From Rikenellaceae bacterium (GTDB lineage: Bacteria; Bacteroidota; Bacteroidia; Bacteroidales; Rikenellaceae): a stretch of 64,000 nt of DNA. The notes beneath the pieces are model-generated. The model was not told the DNA's origin. It ran no database searches and saw only the letters and a list, made by a program, of their open reading frames with translations. Numbering within the stretch: position 1 is the first letter of the stretch; each line of letters starts with the position of its first letter. The DNA lies in assembly GCA_009783565.1 (NCBI GenBank), contig WRDF01000008.1, positions 21,572 to 85,571 on the forward strand, written 5' to 3'. Shown one piece after another: positions 44,258 to 53,716 of this stretch. The translations under genes and the position numbers were made by a program.

Positions 44258-45109
44258 ATGAAACAGGAGTATATACCGTTCGTGGACGCTCTGATCGAGT
44301 TGGCCGTTGCCGAAGACATAGGCGATGGCGACCACACGTCGTTGGCGTCGATACCGGCCGCCGCCGACGGTGCGATGCGGCTTTTGGTGAAGCAGGAGGG
44401 CGTTCTGGCCGGTCAGCAAATCGCCGAGCGCGTGTTTCGGCGGCTCGATGCCGAGATGGTGTTCGAACCTGTTCTGGCGGATGGCGCGCGCGTCGTATCG
44501 GGTGACGAGGCGTTCCGTGTCGCGGGGCGCGTTCGCTCATTGTTGCAGGCCGAGCGCATCGTGCTGAACATCATGCAGCGCATGAGCGGCGTAGCGACGG
44601 AGACTGCGCGCTATGTGGCGCGGCTGGAAGGTCTGCGCACGCGCGTGCTTGATACGCGCAAAACCACGCCCGGAATGCGCGTGTTCGACAAAATGGCCGT
44701 TGCGATAGGCGGTGGCGGCAACCATCGGATGGGGCTGTTCGACATGATCCTGCTGAAAGACAACCACATAGACTTCGCGGGCGGGATCACGTCCGCGCTG
44801 CGGCAGGTACGGGAATATCTGACGGCGACGGGGCGTTCATTGCCGATAGAGGTGGAGGTGCGTTCGCTGGCCGACATCGATGAGGTTTTCTCCGCAGGCG
44901 GTGCGGACCGCATAATGTTCGACAACTTTTCGGTCGCGCTCACGCGCGAAGCAGTGGCTTTGGTCGGAGGGCGCATGGAGACGGAATCGAGCGGCGGCAT
45001 TACTTACGAGACGATTCGCGACTATGCCGAATGCGGCGTCGATTATATTTCGGTCGGTGCGCTGACTCATCAGATAAAAAGTCTCGATATGAGCCTGAAT
45101 AAGCTATAA
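44258..45109 (+). CDS. nadC: Nicotinate-nucleotide pyrophosphorylase (carboxylating)
   Basis: Quinolinate phosphoribosyltransferase, converting quinolinate and PRPP to nicotinate mononucleotide in de novo NAD synthesis. From the ATG at 44258 (MKQEYIPFVDALI) it has 283 residues, normal for NadC. An in-frame ATG at 44222 inside the duplicated promoter unit would add MQAAARHFAAHV and is a possible alternative. Family motifs: EDIGDGDHTS, NIMQRMSGVAT, DTRKTTPGMR, KDNHI, and a final SVGALTHQIKSLDMSL. YitT follows after 10 bp. No nadA or nadB nearby. Confidence 0.94.
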   Translation: MKQEYIPFVDALIELAVAEDIGDGDHTSLASIPAAADGAMRLLVKQEGVLAGQQIAERVFRRLDAEMVFEPVLADGARVVSGDEAFRVAGRVRSLLQAERIVLNIMQRMSGVATETARYVARLEGLRTRVLDTRKTTPGMRVFDKMAVAIGGGGNHRMGLFDMILLKDNHIDFAGGITSALRQVREYLTATGRSLPIEVEVRSLADIDEVFSAGGADRIMFDNFSVALTREAVALVGGRMETESSGGITYETIRDYAECGVDYISVGALTHQIKSLDMSLNKL

Positions 45110-45119
45110 TTCAAAATTA

Positions 45120-46043
45120 ATGAAACCAATCACTTCCGGCCTAGCGGTGGGACGCACTATTAAGGAGTATATCCTGATCACTTTCGGTCTTTTTCTTTAC
45201 GCCTTCGGGTGGATCGCTATCATAATGCCAGCAGGGATTGTCGGTGGCGGCGTGGGCGGTATATCGCTGCTCGTCTATCACGCCACAGGCGGTGCTATTC
45301 CGATGGCATTCAGTATGTTGGCGATCAACGGTGTGTTGATTGTGCTGGCGATCAGAATGATAGGCGTTTCGTTCAGCACCAAGACCCTGTATGCTATATT
45401 TACGATGTCCTTAGCGATGTGGGTAATGCAGACGTGGATTCCGTCCAGTCCGGAGGGAGTTCTGGGGCTTGGCGGCGACAAACTGTTGTCGGCTCTTTTG
45501 GCAGGGGTGGTTTGCGGCATAGGTGTCAGTATCTGTTTTGCTCAGGGCGGCAGTGCAGGCGGTACGGATATTATTGCGATGATCATCAATAAATACCGAG
45601 CAATAAGCTACGGTAAAGTGATTATGTCCTGCGACCTTGTAATCATCGGTCTTTCGTACTTTATCGATGCTAAAATAGCGACCATTATATATAGCCTTGT
45701 AGTGGTCGGTGCGCTGGGCTACACGCTCGATGCTGTGTTGGAGGGCAGCAAGCAATCGTCGCAAATATTCATCATTACCAAACACTACGCTGAGATGGCG
45801 CGGCGACTTGCTGAGGAAGCCGGGCGCGGCGTGACGCTGCTGGATGCGCAAGGGTGGTACTCGGGGCAGGAAACAAAGATGGTAATGGTGGTGACGCGCA
45901 AGGCCGAGTCGTCGAATTTGCTCAGAATTGTGCGGGAGGTCGATCCGGAGGCCTTTATCACCGTCGGCAGTGTTATGGGCGTTTACGGCAAGGGCTTTGT
46001 GCCGCTCGAAAATGTTGCAAAAGGAGGGCGGAAGAAGAGATAG
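45120..46043 (+). CDS. YitT family membrane protein (DUF161/DUF2179)
   Basis: 307 residues: five to six membrane helices in the first 210 residues (ITFGLFLYAFGWIAIIMPAG, then GLGGDKLLSALLAGVVCGIG) and a soluble C-terminal DUF2179 domain (about 215-295, SQIFIITKHYAEMARRLAEE to FITVGSVMGVYGKGF). The function of YitT proteins is not settled; the DUF2179 fold resembles small-molecule binding domains. Probably co-transcribed with nadC (10-bp gap). A strong hairpin follows at 46116. Confidence 0.88.
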   Translation: MKPITSGLAVGRTIKEYILITFGLFLYAFGWIAIIMPAGIVGGGVGGISLLVYHATGGAIPMAFSMLAINGVLIVLAIRMIGVSFSTKTLYAIFTMSLAMWVMQTWIPSSPEGVLGLGGDKLLSALLAGVVCGIGVSICFAQGGSAGGTDIIAMIINKYRAISYGKVIMSCDLVIIGLSYFIDAKIATIIYSLVVVGALGYTLDAVLEGSKQSSQIFIITKHYAEMARRLAEEAGRGVTLLDAQGWYSGQETKMVMVVTRKAESSNLLRIVREVDPEAFITVGSVMGVYGKGFVPLENVAKGGRKKR

Positions 46044-46075
46044 CACGGCACGCCGGCGGCGGCGAAAGACGCGAA

Positions 46076-46145
46076 ATGGAATGTAGCGTCCCGCCGCGTG
46101 GGGCTGCGGCGTGACGCGGCACTTTTGCATTGGCAAAAGTGCCGC
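46076..46145. repeat. CCCCACGCGGCGGGA element with hairpin, copy 1
   Basis: AATGTAGCGTCCCGCCGCGT plus GGGGC (inside 46076-46103), then a 13-bp stem GCGGCACTTTTGC (46116-46128) / GCAAAAGTGCCGC (46133-46145). The same two blocks occur in opposite order and orientation at 61680-61748. The hairpin probably ends yitT transcription. An AACACGCGCGTGTT palindrome follows at 46203-46216. Confidence 0.7.
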
Positions 46146-46224
46146 TGCCGGATGACATTGCGGTTCGAAGACTGTAACGAAAGCAACCGGCAGGCAAAAT
46201 AAAACACGCGCGTGTTGCAAATTG

Positions 46225-46255
46225 TTGCGAAATCAAAATAAATACTATACATTTG
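46225..46255 (+). promoter_or_regulatory. metG promoter
   Basis: TTG at 46225-46227 (part of TTGTTGC), 20 bases, then TACATTTG at 46248-46255, matching the -33/-7 pattern of Bacteroidetes. Only six bases separate the -7 box from the metG ATG at 46262, predicting a leaderless or nearly leaderless mRNA. Confidence 0.6.
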
Positions 46256-46261
46256 TAAGCC

Positions 46262-48298
46262 ATGAGCAAGTACAAACGACATCTTATAACTTCGGCGTTG
46301 CCGTATGCCAACGGACCGATACATATCGGACATCTGGCGGGCGTGTATATCCCGTCGGACATCTATGCGCGTTATCTGCGCCTGCGGGGGGAGGAAGTGG
46401 TGTCGGTGTGCGGGTCGGACGAGCATGGCGTCCCGATTACGTTGAAGGCGCGTACAGAAGGTACGACGCCGCAAGCGGTCGTGGACAAATACCACGAAAT
46501 GATCAAGCGCGCTTTCGAGGAGTTCGGCATGTCGTTCGATATTTATTCGCGCACATCGTCGAAAACACATGCCGAGACCGCGAGCGCATTTTTCCGCACG
46601 TTGTATGACAAAGGCGAGTTCATAGAGCAGACCACCGAGCAACTTTATGACGCGGAGGCGGCTGTCTTTCTTGCCGACCGTTATATTACGGGCACATGTC
46701 CGCGCTGCGGCGATGAGCGCGCCTACGGCGATCAATGCGAGGCGTGCGGGAGCACGCTGGCGGCGACGGAACTGATAAACCCGCGCAGCACGATCACGGG
46801 TTCTGCGCCCGTTATGCGCGAGACGAAGCATTGGTATCTGCCTCTGGACCGTTACGAAGCATTCCTGCGCGAGTGGATTCTGAAAGGGCACAAGGAGTGG
46901 AAGGCGAACGTCTACGGGCAATGTAAGAGTTGGTTGGACGGAGGATTGCAGCCGCGCGGCGTGAGCCGCGACCTGGATTGGGGGATTCCCGTTCCGGTGG
47001 AGGGTGCGGAGGGCAAAGTGCTGTACGTGTGGTTCGACGCGCCGATCGGCTATATATCTGCGACTAAGGAGCTTACAAGCGAGTGGGAGAAGTGGTGGAA
47101 GGACGAGCAGACGCGGATGGTGCACTTTATCGGTAAGGACAACATCGTGTTCCACTGCATAGTTTTTCCTGCGATGCTGCGCGCGCACGGCGACTATATC
47201 CTGCCCGAAAACGTTCCGGCGAACGAGTTCCTGAACCTCGAAGGCGACAAAATTTCCACGTCGCGCAACTGGGCGGTGTGGCTGCACGAGTACCTCGAAG
47301 ATTTCCCCGGCAAACAGGACGTGCTGCGTTATGTGCTGGCCGCCAATGCGCCGGAGACTAAGGATAACGATTTCACGTGGCGCGATTTTCAGGCGCGCAA
47401 CAACAACGAACTTGTCGCCGTGCTGGGTAATTTCGTGAATCGCGCGCTGGTGCTTACTGAAAAATATTTCGACGGCGTCGTTCCTGAGGCGGGTTCGCTG
47501 GACGATTACGACCGCGAGACGCTATCCGAGATGCCCGAATTGCGCCGCTCGTTGGAACGTAATATAGAGACGTTCCATTTCCGCGAGGCGCTGAAAGATG
47601 CGATGGCGTTCGCACGGCTGGGCAACAAATATCTGGCCGACACGGAAGCCTGGAAAGTGGTGAAGACCGACCCCGCGCGGGTGCAGACTATTCTGAACAT
47701 CGCGTTGCAAATCACGGCGAATACGGCCGTCGCTATCGAGCCTTTTATGCCTTTCACGGCGGAGAAGATACGGCGTATGCTGGCAATCGGGCATATCGGC
47801 TGGGAGCGGCTGGGCGAAGCGGGTCTTGTGGCCGCGGGTCATCGCATAGGCACGCCCGAACTGCTGTTCGACAAGATAGAGGATGCGCAGGTTGAGCGTC
47901 AGTTGGAAAAACTTGCGGCGACCAAAGCGGCGAACTCACAAACGGCGGTGGAAGTTGCGCCACAGGCCGAAGAGATCACGTTCGAGGATTTCGGGCGCAT
48001 GGACATTCGCGTCTCGACGGTTTTGGAGGCCGAGCGCGTACCTAAAACGAAAAAATTGCTAAAACTCACCATCGACACGGGCATCGACCGCCGCGTGATC
48101 GTTTCGGGCATCGCGGAAGATTTTACGCCGGAGCAGCTCGTCGGCCGTCAGGTGTTGGTGCTGGTGAACCTCGCTCCGCGCGAGCTGAAAGGCATCGTGT
48201 CGCAGGGGATGATCCTCATGGGTGAAGACACTGCAACGGGCCGCCTCGCTCTGCTCTCGCCCGACGGCGCGGTGATTAACGGGACTAAGGTAGGCTAA
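46262..48298 (+). CDS. metG: Methionine--tRNA ligase
   Basis: 678 residues, class I synthetase. HIGH-type motif [14 protein letters not shown] near the start, zinc-binding [23 protein letters not shown] counterpart as DKISTSRN, and a C-terminal EMAP/Arc1p-like tRNA-binding domain (about 575-678, [18 protein letters not shown] to [15 protein letters not shown]) that supports dimerisation and tRNA binding. Length is normal for the form with the C-terminal domain. Downstream lie a REP-like element and ilvE. Confidence 0.96.
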   Translation: MSKYKRHLITSALPYANGPIHIGHLAGVYIPSDIYARYLRLRGEEVVSVCGSDEHGVPITLKARTEGTTPQAVVDKYHEMIKRAFEEFGMSFDIYSRTSSKTHAETASAFFRTLYDKGEFIEQTTEQLYDAEAAVFLADRYITGTCPRCGDERAYGDQCEACGSTLAATELINPRSTITGSAPVMRETKHWYLPLDRYEAFLREWILKGHKEWKANVYGQCKSWLDGGLQPRGVSRDLDWGIPVPVEGAEGKVLYVWFDAPIGYISATKELTSEWEKWWKDEQTRMVHFIGKDNIVFHCIVFPAMLRAHGDYILPENVPANEFLNLEGDKISTSRNWAVWLHEYLEDFPGKQDVLRYVLAANAPETKDNDFTWRDFQARNNNELVAVLGNFVNRALVLTEKYFDGVVPEAGSLDDYDRETLSEMPELRRSLERNIETFHFREALKDAMAFARLGNKYLADTEAWKVVKTDPARVQTILNIALQITANTAVAIEPFMPFTAEKIRRMLAIGHIGWERLGEAGLVAAGHRIGTPELLFDKIEDAQVERQLEKLAATKAANSQTAVEVAPQAEEITFEDFGRMDIRVSTVLEAERVPKTKKLLKLTIDTGIDRRVIVSGIAEDFTPEQLVGRQVLVLVNLAPRELKGIVSQGMILMGEDTATGRLALLSPDGAVINGTKVG

Positions 48299-48310
48299 CA
48301 TGCATATTAC

Positions 48311-48440
48311 GTCGTTGCGAGGGCTGTTAAGTCCGAAGCAATCCAGAGAAAAACCACTGGATTGCTTCGCCTTGCAGGCTCGCAATGACGATCGATTCGA
48401 GATTGCGGGTCAGGCCCGCAATGACAAACGATAAGCTCGC
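48311..48440. repeat. GTCATTGCGAG-type element, copy 2, plus ATTGCGGGTC hairpin
   Basis: 48311-48389 is the inverted counterpart of 33661-33739 (GAAGCAATCC and GGATTGCTTC cores, ending GGCTCGCAATGAC). A shorter hairpin ATTGCGGGTC / GGCCCGCAAT (48402-48422) and a solo CTCGCAATGAC (about 48436) follow. Almost the same short hairpin is at 53580-53601. It fills the gap between metG and ilvE. Confidence 0.8.
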
Positions 48441-48483
48441 AATGACGGTCAATAAAAACAAACCAAAAAACAATATAAAAGCT

Positions 48484-49500
48484 ATGAGTACGATCGATTG
48501 GGGGAAGCTCGGTTTCGGGTATATGAAGACCGATGCGAACATTCGTTGCTATTTCCGCAACGGACAGTGGGAAGCGCCGTATCTGACCGGTGATGAGAAC
48601 ATTAGCCTGCACATGGCGGCGACGTGTCTGCACTATGGCCAGGAGGCGTTCGAAGGTATGAAGGCATTTCGCGGCAAGGACGACAAGGTGCGCCTTTTCC
48701 GTCCGGAGGAGAACGCGAAGCGCATGATTGCGTCGGCGGAGTATTTGCAGATGGAGCCGCCGCCTGTGGAGCTTTTTATCGATATGGTGAAACGGGTGGT
48801 CGAGGCCAACGAACGTTTCATTCCGCCCTACGGCACGGGCGCGTCGCTCTATATCCGCCCGCTGCTTATAGGTTCGGGCGCACAGGTGGGAGTAAAGCCG
48901 GCCGACGAGACGATGCTTATCGTGTTCGTCACGCCCGTCGGGCCGTATTTCAAAGAGGGTTTCAAGCCGATCAAAACGACCATAGACCGTGAGCATGACC
49001 GTGCCGCACCGCGCGGAATGGGTCACGTGAAGAGCGGAGGCAACTACGGTGCGAGCATCGGCGCGATAGTGGGCGCAGCGCGCAAGGGTTTTCCTAATGT
49101 GCTGTTCCTCGACCCGGCAGAGCATAAATATATCGATGAATTCGGTGCGGCTAACTTCTTCGGCATCAAGGATATGACCTACTCGACGCCGGATTCGCGC
49201 TCGGTACTTCCGTCGATCACGAACATGAGCCTGCGCACGATCGCGGCCGACTTGGGACTGAAAGTCGAAGACCGCAAAATTCCCGTCGAGGAGCTGGCGA
49301 CGTTCGAGGAGGTAGGTGCAGTGGGTACGGCGGCGGTGATCTCGCCGATAGGCAGCGTCTACGACCCCGACAACGACATTACATATACGTTCGGAGACGG
49401 GGTGACGGCAGGGGAGTGGAGCCGGAAGCTCTACCAAACGTTGCAGGGCATCCAGTACGGTGAACTGCCCGATACGCACGGTTGGAGCATGGTGCTGTAA
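48484..49500 (+). CDS. ilvE: Branched-chain amino acid aminotransferase
   Basis: Class IV PLP-dependent aminotransferase, interconverting Leu, Ile and Val with their 2-oxoacids. 338 residues from the ATG at 48484 (MSTIDWGKLGFGYMKTD); an upstream in-frame ATG at 48385 falls in the repeat and is rejected. Family features: MAATCLHYGQEAFEGMKAFR, the PLP-lysine region GHVKSGGNYGASI, and EEVGAVGTAAVISPIG. Its TAA stop abuts a CACACTCGTGTG palindrome. Confidence 0.93.
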   Translation: MSTIDWGKLGFGYMKTDANIRCYFRNGQWEAPYLTGDENISLHMAATCLHYGQEAFEGMKAFRGKDDKVRLFRPEENAKRMIASAEYLQMEPPPVELFIDMVKRVVEANERFIPPYGTGASLYIRPLLIGSGAQVGVKPADETMLIVFVTPVGPYFKEGFKPIKTTIDREHDRAAPRGMGHVKSGGNYGASIGAIVGAARKGFPNVLFLDPAEHKYIDEFGAANFFGIKDMTYSTPDSRSVLPSITNMSLRTIAADLGLKVEDRKIPVEELATFEEVGAVGTAAVISPIGSVYDPDNDITYTFGDGVTAGEWSRKLYQTLQGIQYGELPDTHGWSMVL

Positions 49501-49544
49501 CACACTCGTGTGTCTTCCAGCCTGCCGGACGTGCGCGCGTCCGG
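49499..49544. repeat. Stop-codon palindrome with TTCCAGCCTGCCGG, after ilvE
   Basis: AACACACTCGTGTGTCTTCC begins within the ilvE stop codon, followed by AGCCTGCCGGACG and CGTCCGG, an extra hairpin. The TTCCAGCCTGCCGGA block is repeated exactly at 50822-50836. Confidence 0.8.
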
Positions 49545-49578
49545 CATTAACAGCATAAACATTTAAAAAATACACACG

Positions 49579-50808
49579 ATGAAAAAACTGTTTTTCACCG
49601 CTGCATTGCTGGTCTGGCTGTGCGGCAGCGCGGCGGCGCAAAACCGCAGCATAGAATTCGTACAGGGAAAGACGTGGGACGAAATCGTCAGTAAGGCCGC
49701 AGATGCCGGCCGGCTGATCTTCATCGACTGCTATACCGATTGGTGCGGGCCGTGTAAAAGGCTTGCAGAAACGGTCTTTACGCAAGACGCAGTTGCCGAT
49801 TTTTTTAATGCCAACTTTGTGAACGCCAAGTTCGAGATGGAGAAAGAGGCCGACGGCGTAATGCTGAAAGAGAGATATGCCGTGCGGGCGTTCCCTACGC
49901 TGCTGTTCATCGACCCGAGAACGGGCGAGGCCGTTCATCGCCTCGTTGGCGCGGGGACGGCAGAATGGCTTATTGATGGCGCACGTACCGCGATGAACGC
50001 CGAAGACAACCTCGCGAGCATGACGGCGCGCTATGAGGCCGGCGACCGCGACCCGCAGTTCATCACCGACTATGTCCGGATGCTACGCGACGCGTATATG
50101 CAGGATCAGCAGGCGCGGGTGGTGGCCGAATCCCTGGAAGGACTCAGTATCGACGAACTCGCCACGCCTGAAATCTGGCTGTTGATCAGTGAGAATATCA
50201 ACGACCCGCTGAGTTGGCCTATGCGCGAGGTGATGGCCAACCGTGAGAAGTTTTATAATGCTGTGGGTCAGGAGGTTGTCGACAGGCATCTCGGAAGTTC
50301 GATCGGAATGGCGGCTCATGCCCTCGCGTCGTGGAATCCGAGGGGCAATGTACCGTTCGACGAGGCGCGCAATGCCGAAATGATGAAATTCCTGCGTGGT
50401 GTTGTGGATTTTCCCGTCGCTCAGTCGCTTTCACTTCTCGAAATCGTTGAATTGAGACAGCGCGGCGAATGGAAAGAAATGTTGGAAAAAATGCGCCGTG
50501 CGGAAACCGACGGTGTTTTAGGCGAAAACATGTTCGGCGTCCAATATTTCCTCCTCAATATCGAGTCGCTCGCCGGGTCGGGCGACGAAAATATCGTGCG
50601 CGAAGGAGTGGCATGGCTCGACCGCCGTATCGCCGCGACCGAAAACTTTTTCCGTAAGGCCGAGTACTCCCAGTCGAAAGTGCGTTTGCTTACCTCGATA
50701 GGAGATGATCTCGGCGCCGACAAAGCACGGCAGGAAGAAGAGACTTTCACGCGCGAGGGCACCGAACAGTCCGGAGGTCGCGCAGTACGTGCGATACGGA
50801 TGAACTGA
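49579..50808 (+). CDS. Exported thioredoxin-like protein
   Basis: 409 residues with a signal peptide (cleavage near SAAAQ) and a thioredoxin-fold domain (about 25-140) with the active site WCGPCK (Cys56, Cys59) and the cis-Pro in AFPTLLF. The remaining 270 residues are helical, without a recognised domain; Bacteroidetes have many such thioredoxin proteins with helical extensions. It probably reduces or isomerises disulfides in the periplasm. Partners are unknown; the Cys-rich proteins at 35.5-37.5 kb are one conceivable client, with no linkage evidence. Its TGA stop abuts another CACGCGCGCGTG palindrome. Confidence 0.82.
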   Translation: MKKLFFTAALLVWLCGSAAAQNRSIEFVQGKTWDEIVSKAADAGRLIFIDCYTDWCGPCKRLAETVFTQDAVADFFNANFVNAKFEMEKEADGVMLKERYAVRAFPTLLFIDPRTGEAVHRLVGAGTAEWLIDGARTAMNAEDNLASMTARYEAGDRDPQFITDYVRMLRDAYMQDQQARVVAESLEGLSIDELATPEIWLLISENINDPLSWPMREVMANREKFYNAVGQEVVDRHLGSSIGMAAHALASWNPRGNVPFDEARNAEMMKFLRGVVDFPVAQSLSLLEIVELRQRGEWKEMLEKMRRAETDGVLGENMFGVQYFLLNIESLAGSGDENIVREGVAWLDRRIAATENFFRKAEYSQSKVRLLTSIGDDLGADKARQEEETFTREGTEQSGGRAVRAIRMN

Positions 50809-50903
50809 CACGCGCGCGTGGTTTCCAGCCTGCCGGATGACATATTATGTACGAGTAGACCTTAGGCGTGCAGGGGCTTTCGCATTTTCTGCGAAAGCCC
50901 CTG
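50809..50903. repeat. Stop-codon palindrome and terminator-like hairpin
   Basis: CACGCGCGCGTGGTTTCC and AGCCTGCCGGATGACA directly follow the TGA. A 14-bp stem CAGGGGCTTTCGCA (50871-50884) / TGCGAAAGCCCCTG (50890-50903) is a good terminator stem but lacks a T-run. The rest of the gap to 51038 has a TATCTTTC box near 51003. Confidence 0.75.
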
Positions 50904-51038
50904 TCGGTTTGTAGGACGAAGTTAGAGCGTTCGGAATAGCATTTTTCAGAAGAATTATAGCAAAAAATATCGCAACGGTGTCGCATGTTTCGAAAAGATT
51001 ATATATCTTTCGGCTGGATAAACACCTGACCCCGAACG

Positions 51039-51902
51039 ATGTACTCTGCGAAAATTACGCGAATTACGCCCACGGCATTCATATTTCTCATCGACCAGTC
51101 CGGTTCGATGGAAGAGAAAATGACCTTCGGGCAAACCACGATGACCAAGGCCGATGCCGTGGCAATGGTGACGAATATGCTGATCCGTGAGTTGGTGAAC
51201 CGCTGCCGCCGCGAAGAAGGCACGCTCGACTATTTCGATATCGCCGCCATCGGTTATTCTAACGATGAGGCGACGATGCTGCTGGGCACGTCCGAAGCGT
51301 TTGCCAAACCGTCGGAATTGTCGATGCGTCCGTGCCGCAAGCGCATCTTCACGCGCGAAAGAATGCTGCCCGACGGTACGGCGGCGCTGGCCAATGACGA
51401 AGTGAAATATTGGATCGAGCCGAAGTCCGAGGGCAATACTCCGATGTGCGCTGCGTTGGAGCAAGCGCTATTGCTTGCGGGACGGTGGTGTCGCCGGCCG
51501 GCCAACGTTGCGTCGTATCCGCCCACGATATTTAACATCACCGACGGCGAGGCGTCGGACGGTGACTATGAGCGGCTCACGGGCCTTGCGGAGCAGATCC
51601 GTGCGTTGGGCACTGAGGACGGTAATGTGCTGCTGATCAATATAAATCTCGCGACGGGCACACATGGCGGGACTGTTGTTTTCCCTTCGTCGCCTAACGA
51701 ACTTCCGGTGTCACGCTACACGCGGCTGCTTTATGACATGTCGAGTGTGATGCCTGAGGAATACACCGAAGCGGTACTGCGCGTGAGGGGCGAGGAGAAC
51801 GGTACACGTGGGTCGTTCCGCGGAATGAGTTACAATACGTCGATCGCCGATCTGGTGTCGATGCTGAACGTCGGGTCGCGCAGCATCAATAAGATGCTGT
51901 AA
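51039..51902 (+). CDS. vWA domain protein (TerY-like)
   Basis: 287 residues, cytosolic (no signal peptide), essentially a single von Willebrand factor A domain. The MIDAS motif is FLIDQSGSMEE (DxSxS), with further metal positions in GNTPMCAALEQA and NITDGEASDGD. Such stand-alone vWA proteins resemble TerY and in several bacteria are encoded with a kinase and a phosphatase as a signalling triad. Here the WG-repeat pseudokinase follows 59 bp downstream on the same strand, and no PP2C phosphatase is present. They probably form one complex, with vWA as a metal-dependent protein-binding part. Role unknown. Confidence 0.85.
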   Translation: MYSAKITRITPTAFIFLIDQSGSMEEKMTFGQTTMTKADAVAMVTNMLIRELVNRCRREEGTLDYFDIAAIGYSNDEATMLLGTSEAFAKPSELSMRPCRKRIFTRERMLPDGTAALANDEVKYWIEPKSEGNTPMCAALEQALLLAGRWCRRPANVASYPPTIFNITDGEASDGDYERLTGLAEQIRALGTEDGNVLLININLATGTHGGTVVFPSSPNELPVSRYTRLLYDMSSVMPEEYTEAVLRVRGEENGTRGSFRGMSYNTSIADLVSMLNVGSRSINKML

Positions 51903-51961
51903 TAATTATGGGCCGACCCGCCGCACGCTCATAATCCAAAATTCATAATTCATTTTTAGGC

Positions 51962-53521
51962 ATGTCCATACATTTGTCGAGCATCATAGAAAGCCTTCTG
52001 AACCCGAATGGCCGTTTCCGCACGCTGGACGGAATTTATGTCGTGCGCACCGACGACGGCGAACCGGTGATGGTGCTGGGCGAGGGAACGGCGTATTTCA
52101 CTGTTGTGTGGCACGACGAGGAATATACGCTGCAATGTCTGTTGCGCGACGATGAGGCGCAGCGCGTTGCGCTCGAAGAGGTGGCGCTCTACACCGGGCG
52201 TATCGAATGTCCGTATCTTGTGCCGCAGTCGTTCCATGCACAGGAGTTGCTTGTTTTCGATACGGCCGATCGTCCTGTATGGGTGGATGTTACCCTGCAA
52301 CGGACAGCGCGTGGACAGCGGCTCGACGAATGGCTTGCACATACTTCTGAACGTGGCGACGCGGAAGCGGTGCGTGCGCTCGTGGGTGCGGTCGCCGATG
52401 TGGCGCAGTGGCTTGCGGCGAACGATTTCGGACACCGGCGCATCTCTGCGCGGAGCGTGTATGTCACTTCCGAGAACGGATTGATATTGACAGACTACCG
52501 TCGGGCATCGCGGCGGCGCTCGCCGGACGACTTCACAACGCTCGGCTCGCTCGCCGCAGCGTTGTATGCGGTAGCGTGCCAACCGGAGATTTACGGCGAA
52601 ATAGTTCGTGACAACCTGCTTAAAACGAACAGATTGCATAAGCTGGCATCGATCCTTGCCGATATAATGGAGGAAGAAAAAGATGCTGCGGAACTCAAAG
52701 AACTACTGACAGCAGTCGCGCAAAGCGACAGCACGAGCGAAGAGTTGTGCCACGCCCTGCGCTGTCTCGCATCGACTCCCGTACGCAATTACCGCTCGCT
52801 CGGCGAGATAGCTGCGAGGGTCGGGCAGCGCGGTAGCGGTGAACCTTCGGCGGCGGACATTGCCGAAAAATACATTTTTATGGGCAGGATGCAGGAAGGC
52901 GTTATACGTGCTCTGGACGGCGGGGGCTGGCTCTATATCGACAGACATGGGCGGCAGGCTATTCCGGGACGATTCGTCTGTGTTGATGATTTCTCCGAAG
53001 GGCGCGCGGCGGTAGAGACCGAAGCGGGGCACGGACTGATAGACCGCGACGGGCGGTTCGTTATAGAGCCGCAGCACGAAGACGTGGAATGGGACAGCGT
53101 ACACAACGTGGCGATCGTCACTTCGGGTGGCCTGTCAGGGTTATATTCGCGTGACGGTGAGTCGCTCACGGGGTTTATCTACGATCATATCCTGTCCGGG
53201 AACGAGGGCATGTTTCCCGTTAGGTGCGGTACGAAATACGGTTATATGAACCGCGATGGCCGAATAGTGATACGTCCGCAATATGACGATGCATTCGGCT
53301 TTAACAAAGGCATGGCGCGCGTCAGATCCGGCAACCGTGAATTGGTAATCGACCCTTCCGGCCACCGCATCGCTACCATACAAACACCGGCAACGAAAAA
53401 GGCGACGGAGATGAGCGACGACATGATCGCGATGGCCGTGGCGGTGGCAGCAGCAGCAACGGTCGAGATGGAGGCGGAAAACTCGCTGCGGCCGGCCTAT
53501 AAACCTACGCCGGTGTGTTGA
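51962..53521 (+). CDS. WG-repeat protein with degenerate kinase domain (pseudokinase)
   Basis: 519 residues, homologous in layout to the kinase at 41550: opening NPNGRFRTL, a kinase-like domain to about 230, a helical middle, then WG repeats (about 310-465: GGWLYIDRHGRQAI, GHGLIDRDGRFVIEP, KYGYMNRDGRIVIRP) and a low-complexity Ala/Glu tail. The ATP lysine is replaced (TLQCLL, Gln58), and the catalytic loop HGDLKPEN of the paralogue reads HRRISARS (Asp to Arg160, Asn to Ser165). The metal-binding Asp (Asp178 in TDYRR) remains. It is therefore almost certainly not a kinase and more likely a scaffold or regulator for the vWA protein upstream. Confidence 0.8.
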   Translation: MSIHLSSIIESLLNPNGRFRTLDGIYVVRTDDGEPVMVLGEGTAYFTVVWHDEEYTLQCLLRDDEAQRVALEEVALYTGRIECPYLVPQSFHAQELLVFDTADRPVWVDVTLQRTARGQRLDEWLAHTSERGDAEAVRALVGAVADVAQWLAANDFGHRRISARSVYVTSENGLILTDYRRASRRRSPDDFTTLGSLAAALYAVACQPEIYGEIVRDNLLKTNRLHKLASILADIMEEEKDAAELKELLTAVAQSDSTSEELCHALRCLASTPVRNYRSLGEIAARVGQRGSGEPSAADIAEKYIFMGRMQEGVIRALDGGGWLYIDRHGRQAIPGRFVCVDDFSEGRAAVETEAGHGLIDRDGRFVIEPQHEDVEWDSVHNVAIVTSGGLSGLYSRDGESLTGFIYDHILSGNEGMFPVRCGTKYGYMNRDGRIVIRPQYDDAFGFNKGMARVRSGNRELVIDPSGHRIATIQTPATKKATEMSDDMIAMAVAVAAAATVEMEAENSLRPAYKPTPVC

Positions 53522-53606
53522 TGTGCGCGTGTTTTCCAAACTTTGTCATTGCAGACCTGATTCACAGTCTATCGGACGGGATTGCGGGTCAAGCCCGCAA
53601 TGACAA
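53519..53606. repeat. Mosaic repeat after the pseudokinase gene
   Basis: A degenerate palindrome (TGATGTGCGCGTGTTTTCC) overlaps the stop, then AAACTTTGTCATTGCAGACC and a hairpin ATTGCGGGTC / AGCCCGCAAT ending in GACAAA. It shows the stop palindrome, TTTCCAA joint and GTCATTGC element joined in one unit. Bases 53607-53716 show nothing further. Confidence 0.7.
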
Positions 53607-53716
53607 ATTGATTATTTCAGTAAAAAATTGGCATAACTATTGATACGTTACAAGCAGATAGGGTGGCGAACTGGATTGCCTTCCCGAAAAAACATTAAAC
53701 CTCTAAAACTATTGTT

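Noticed and set aside
49579..50808. Thioredoxin-like protein as a dedicated part of the Cys-rich peptide system
   Set aside because: It is 12 kb away with unrelated neighbours; such thioredoxins are common in the phylum, so a link is only speculation.
51039..53521. Tellurite-resistance (ter) operon
   Set aside because: The vWA protein is TerY-like, but no TerB/C/D/Z genes or phosphatase are present.
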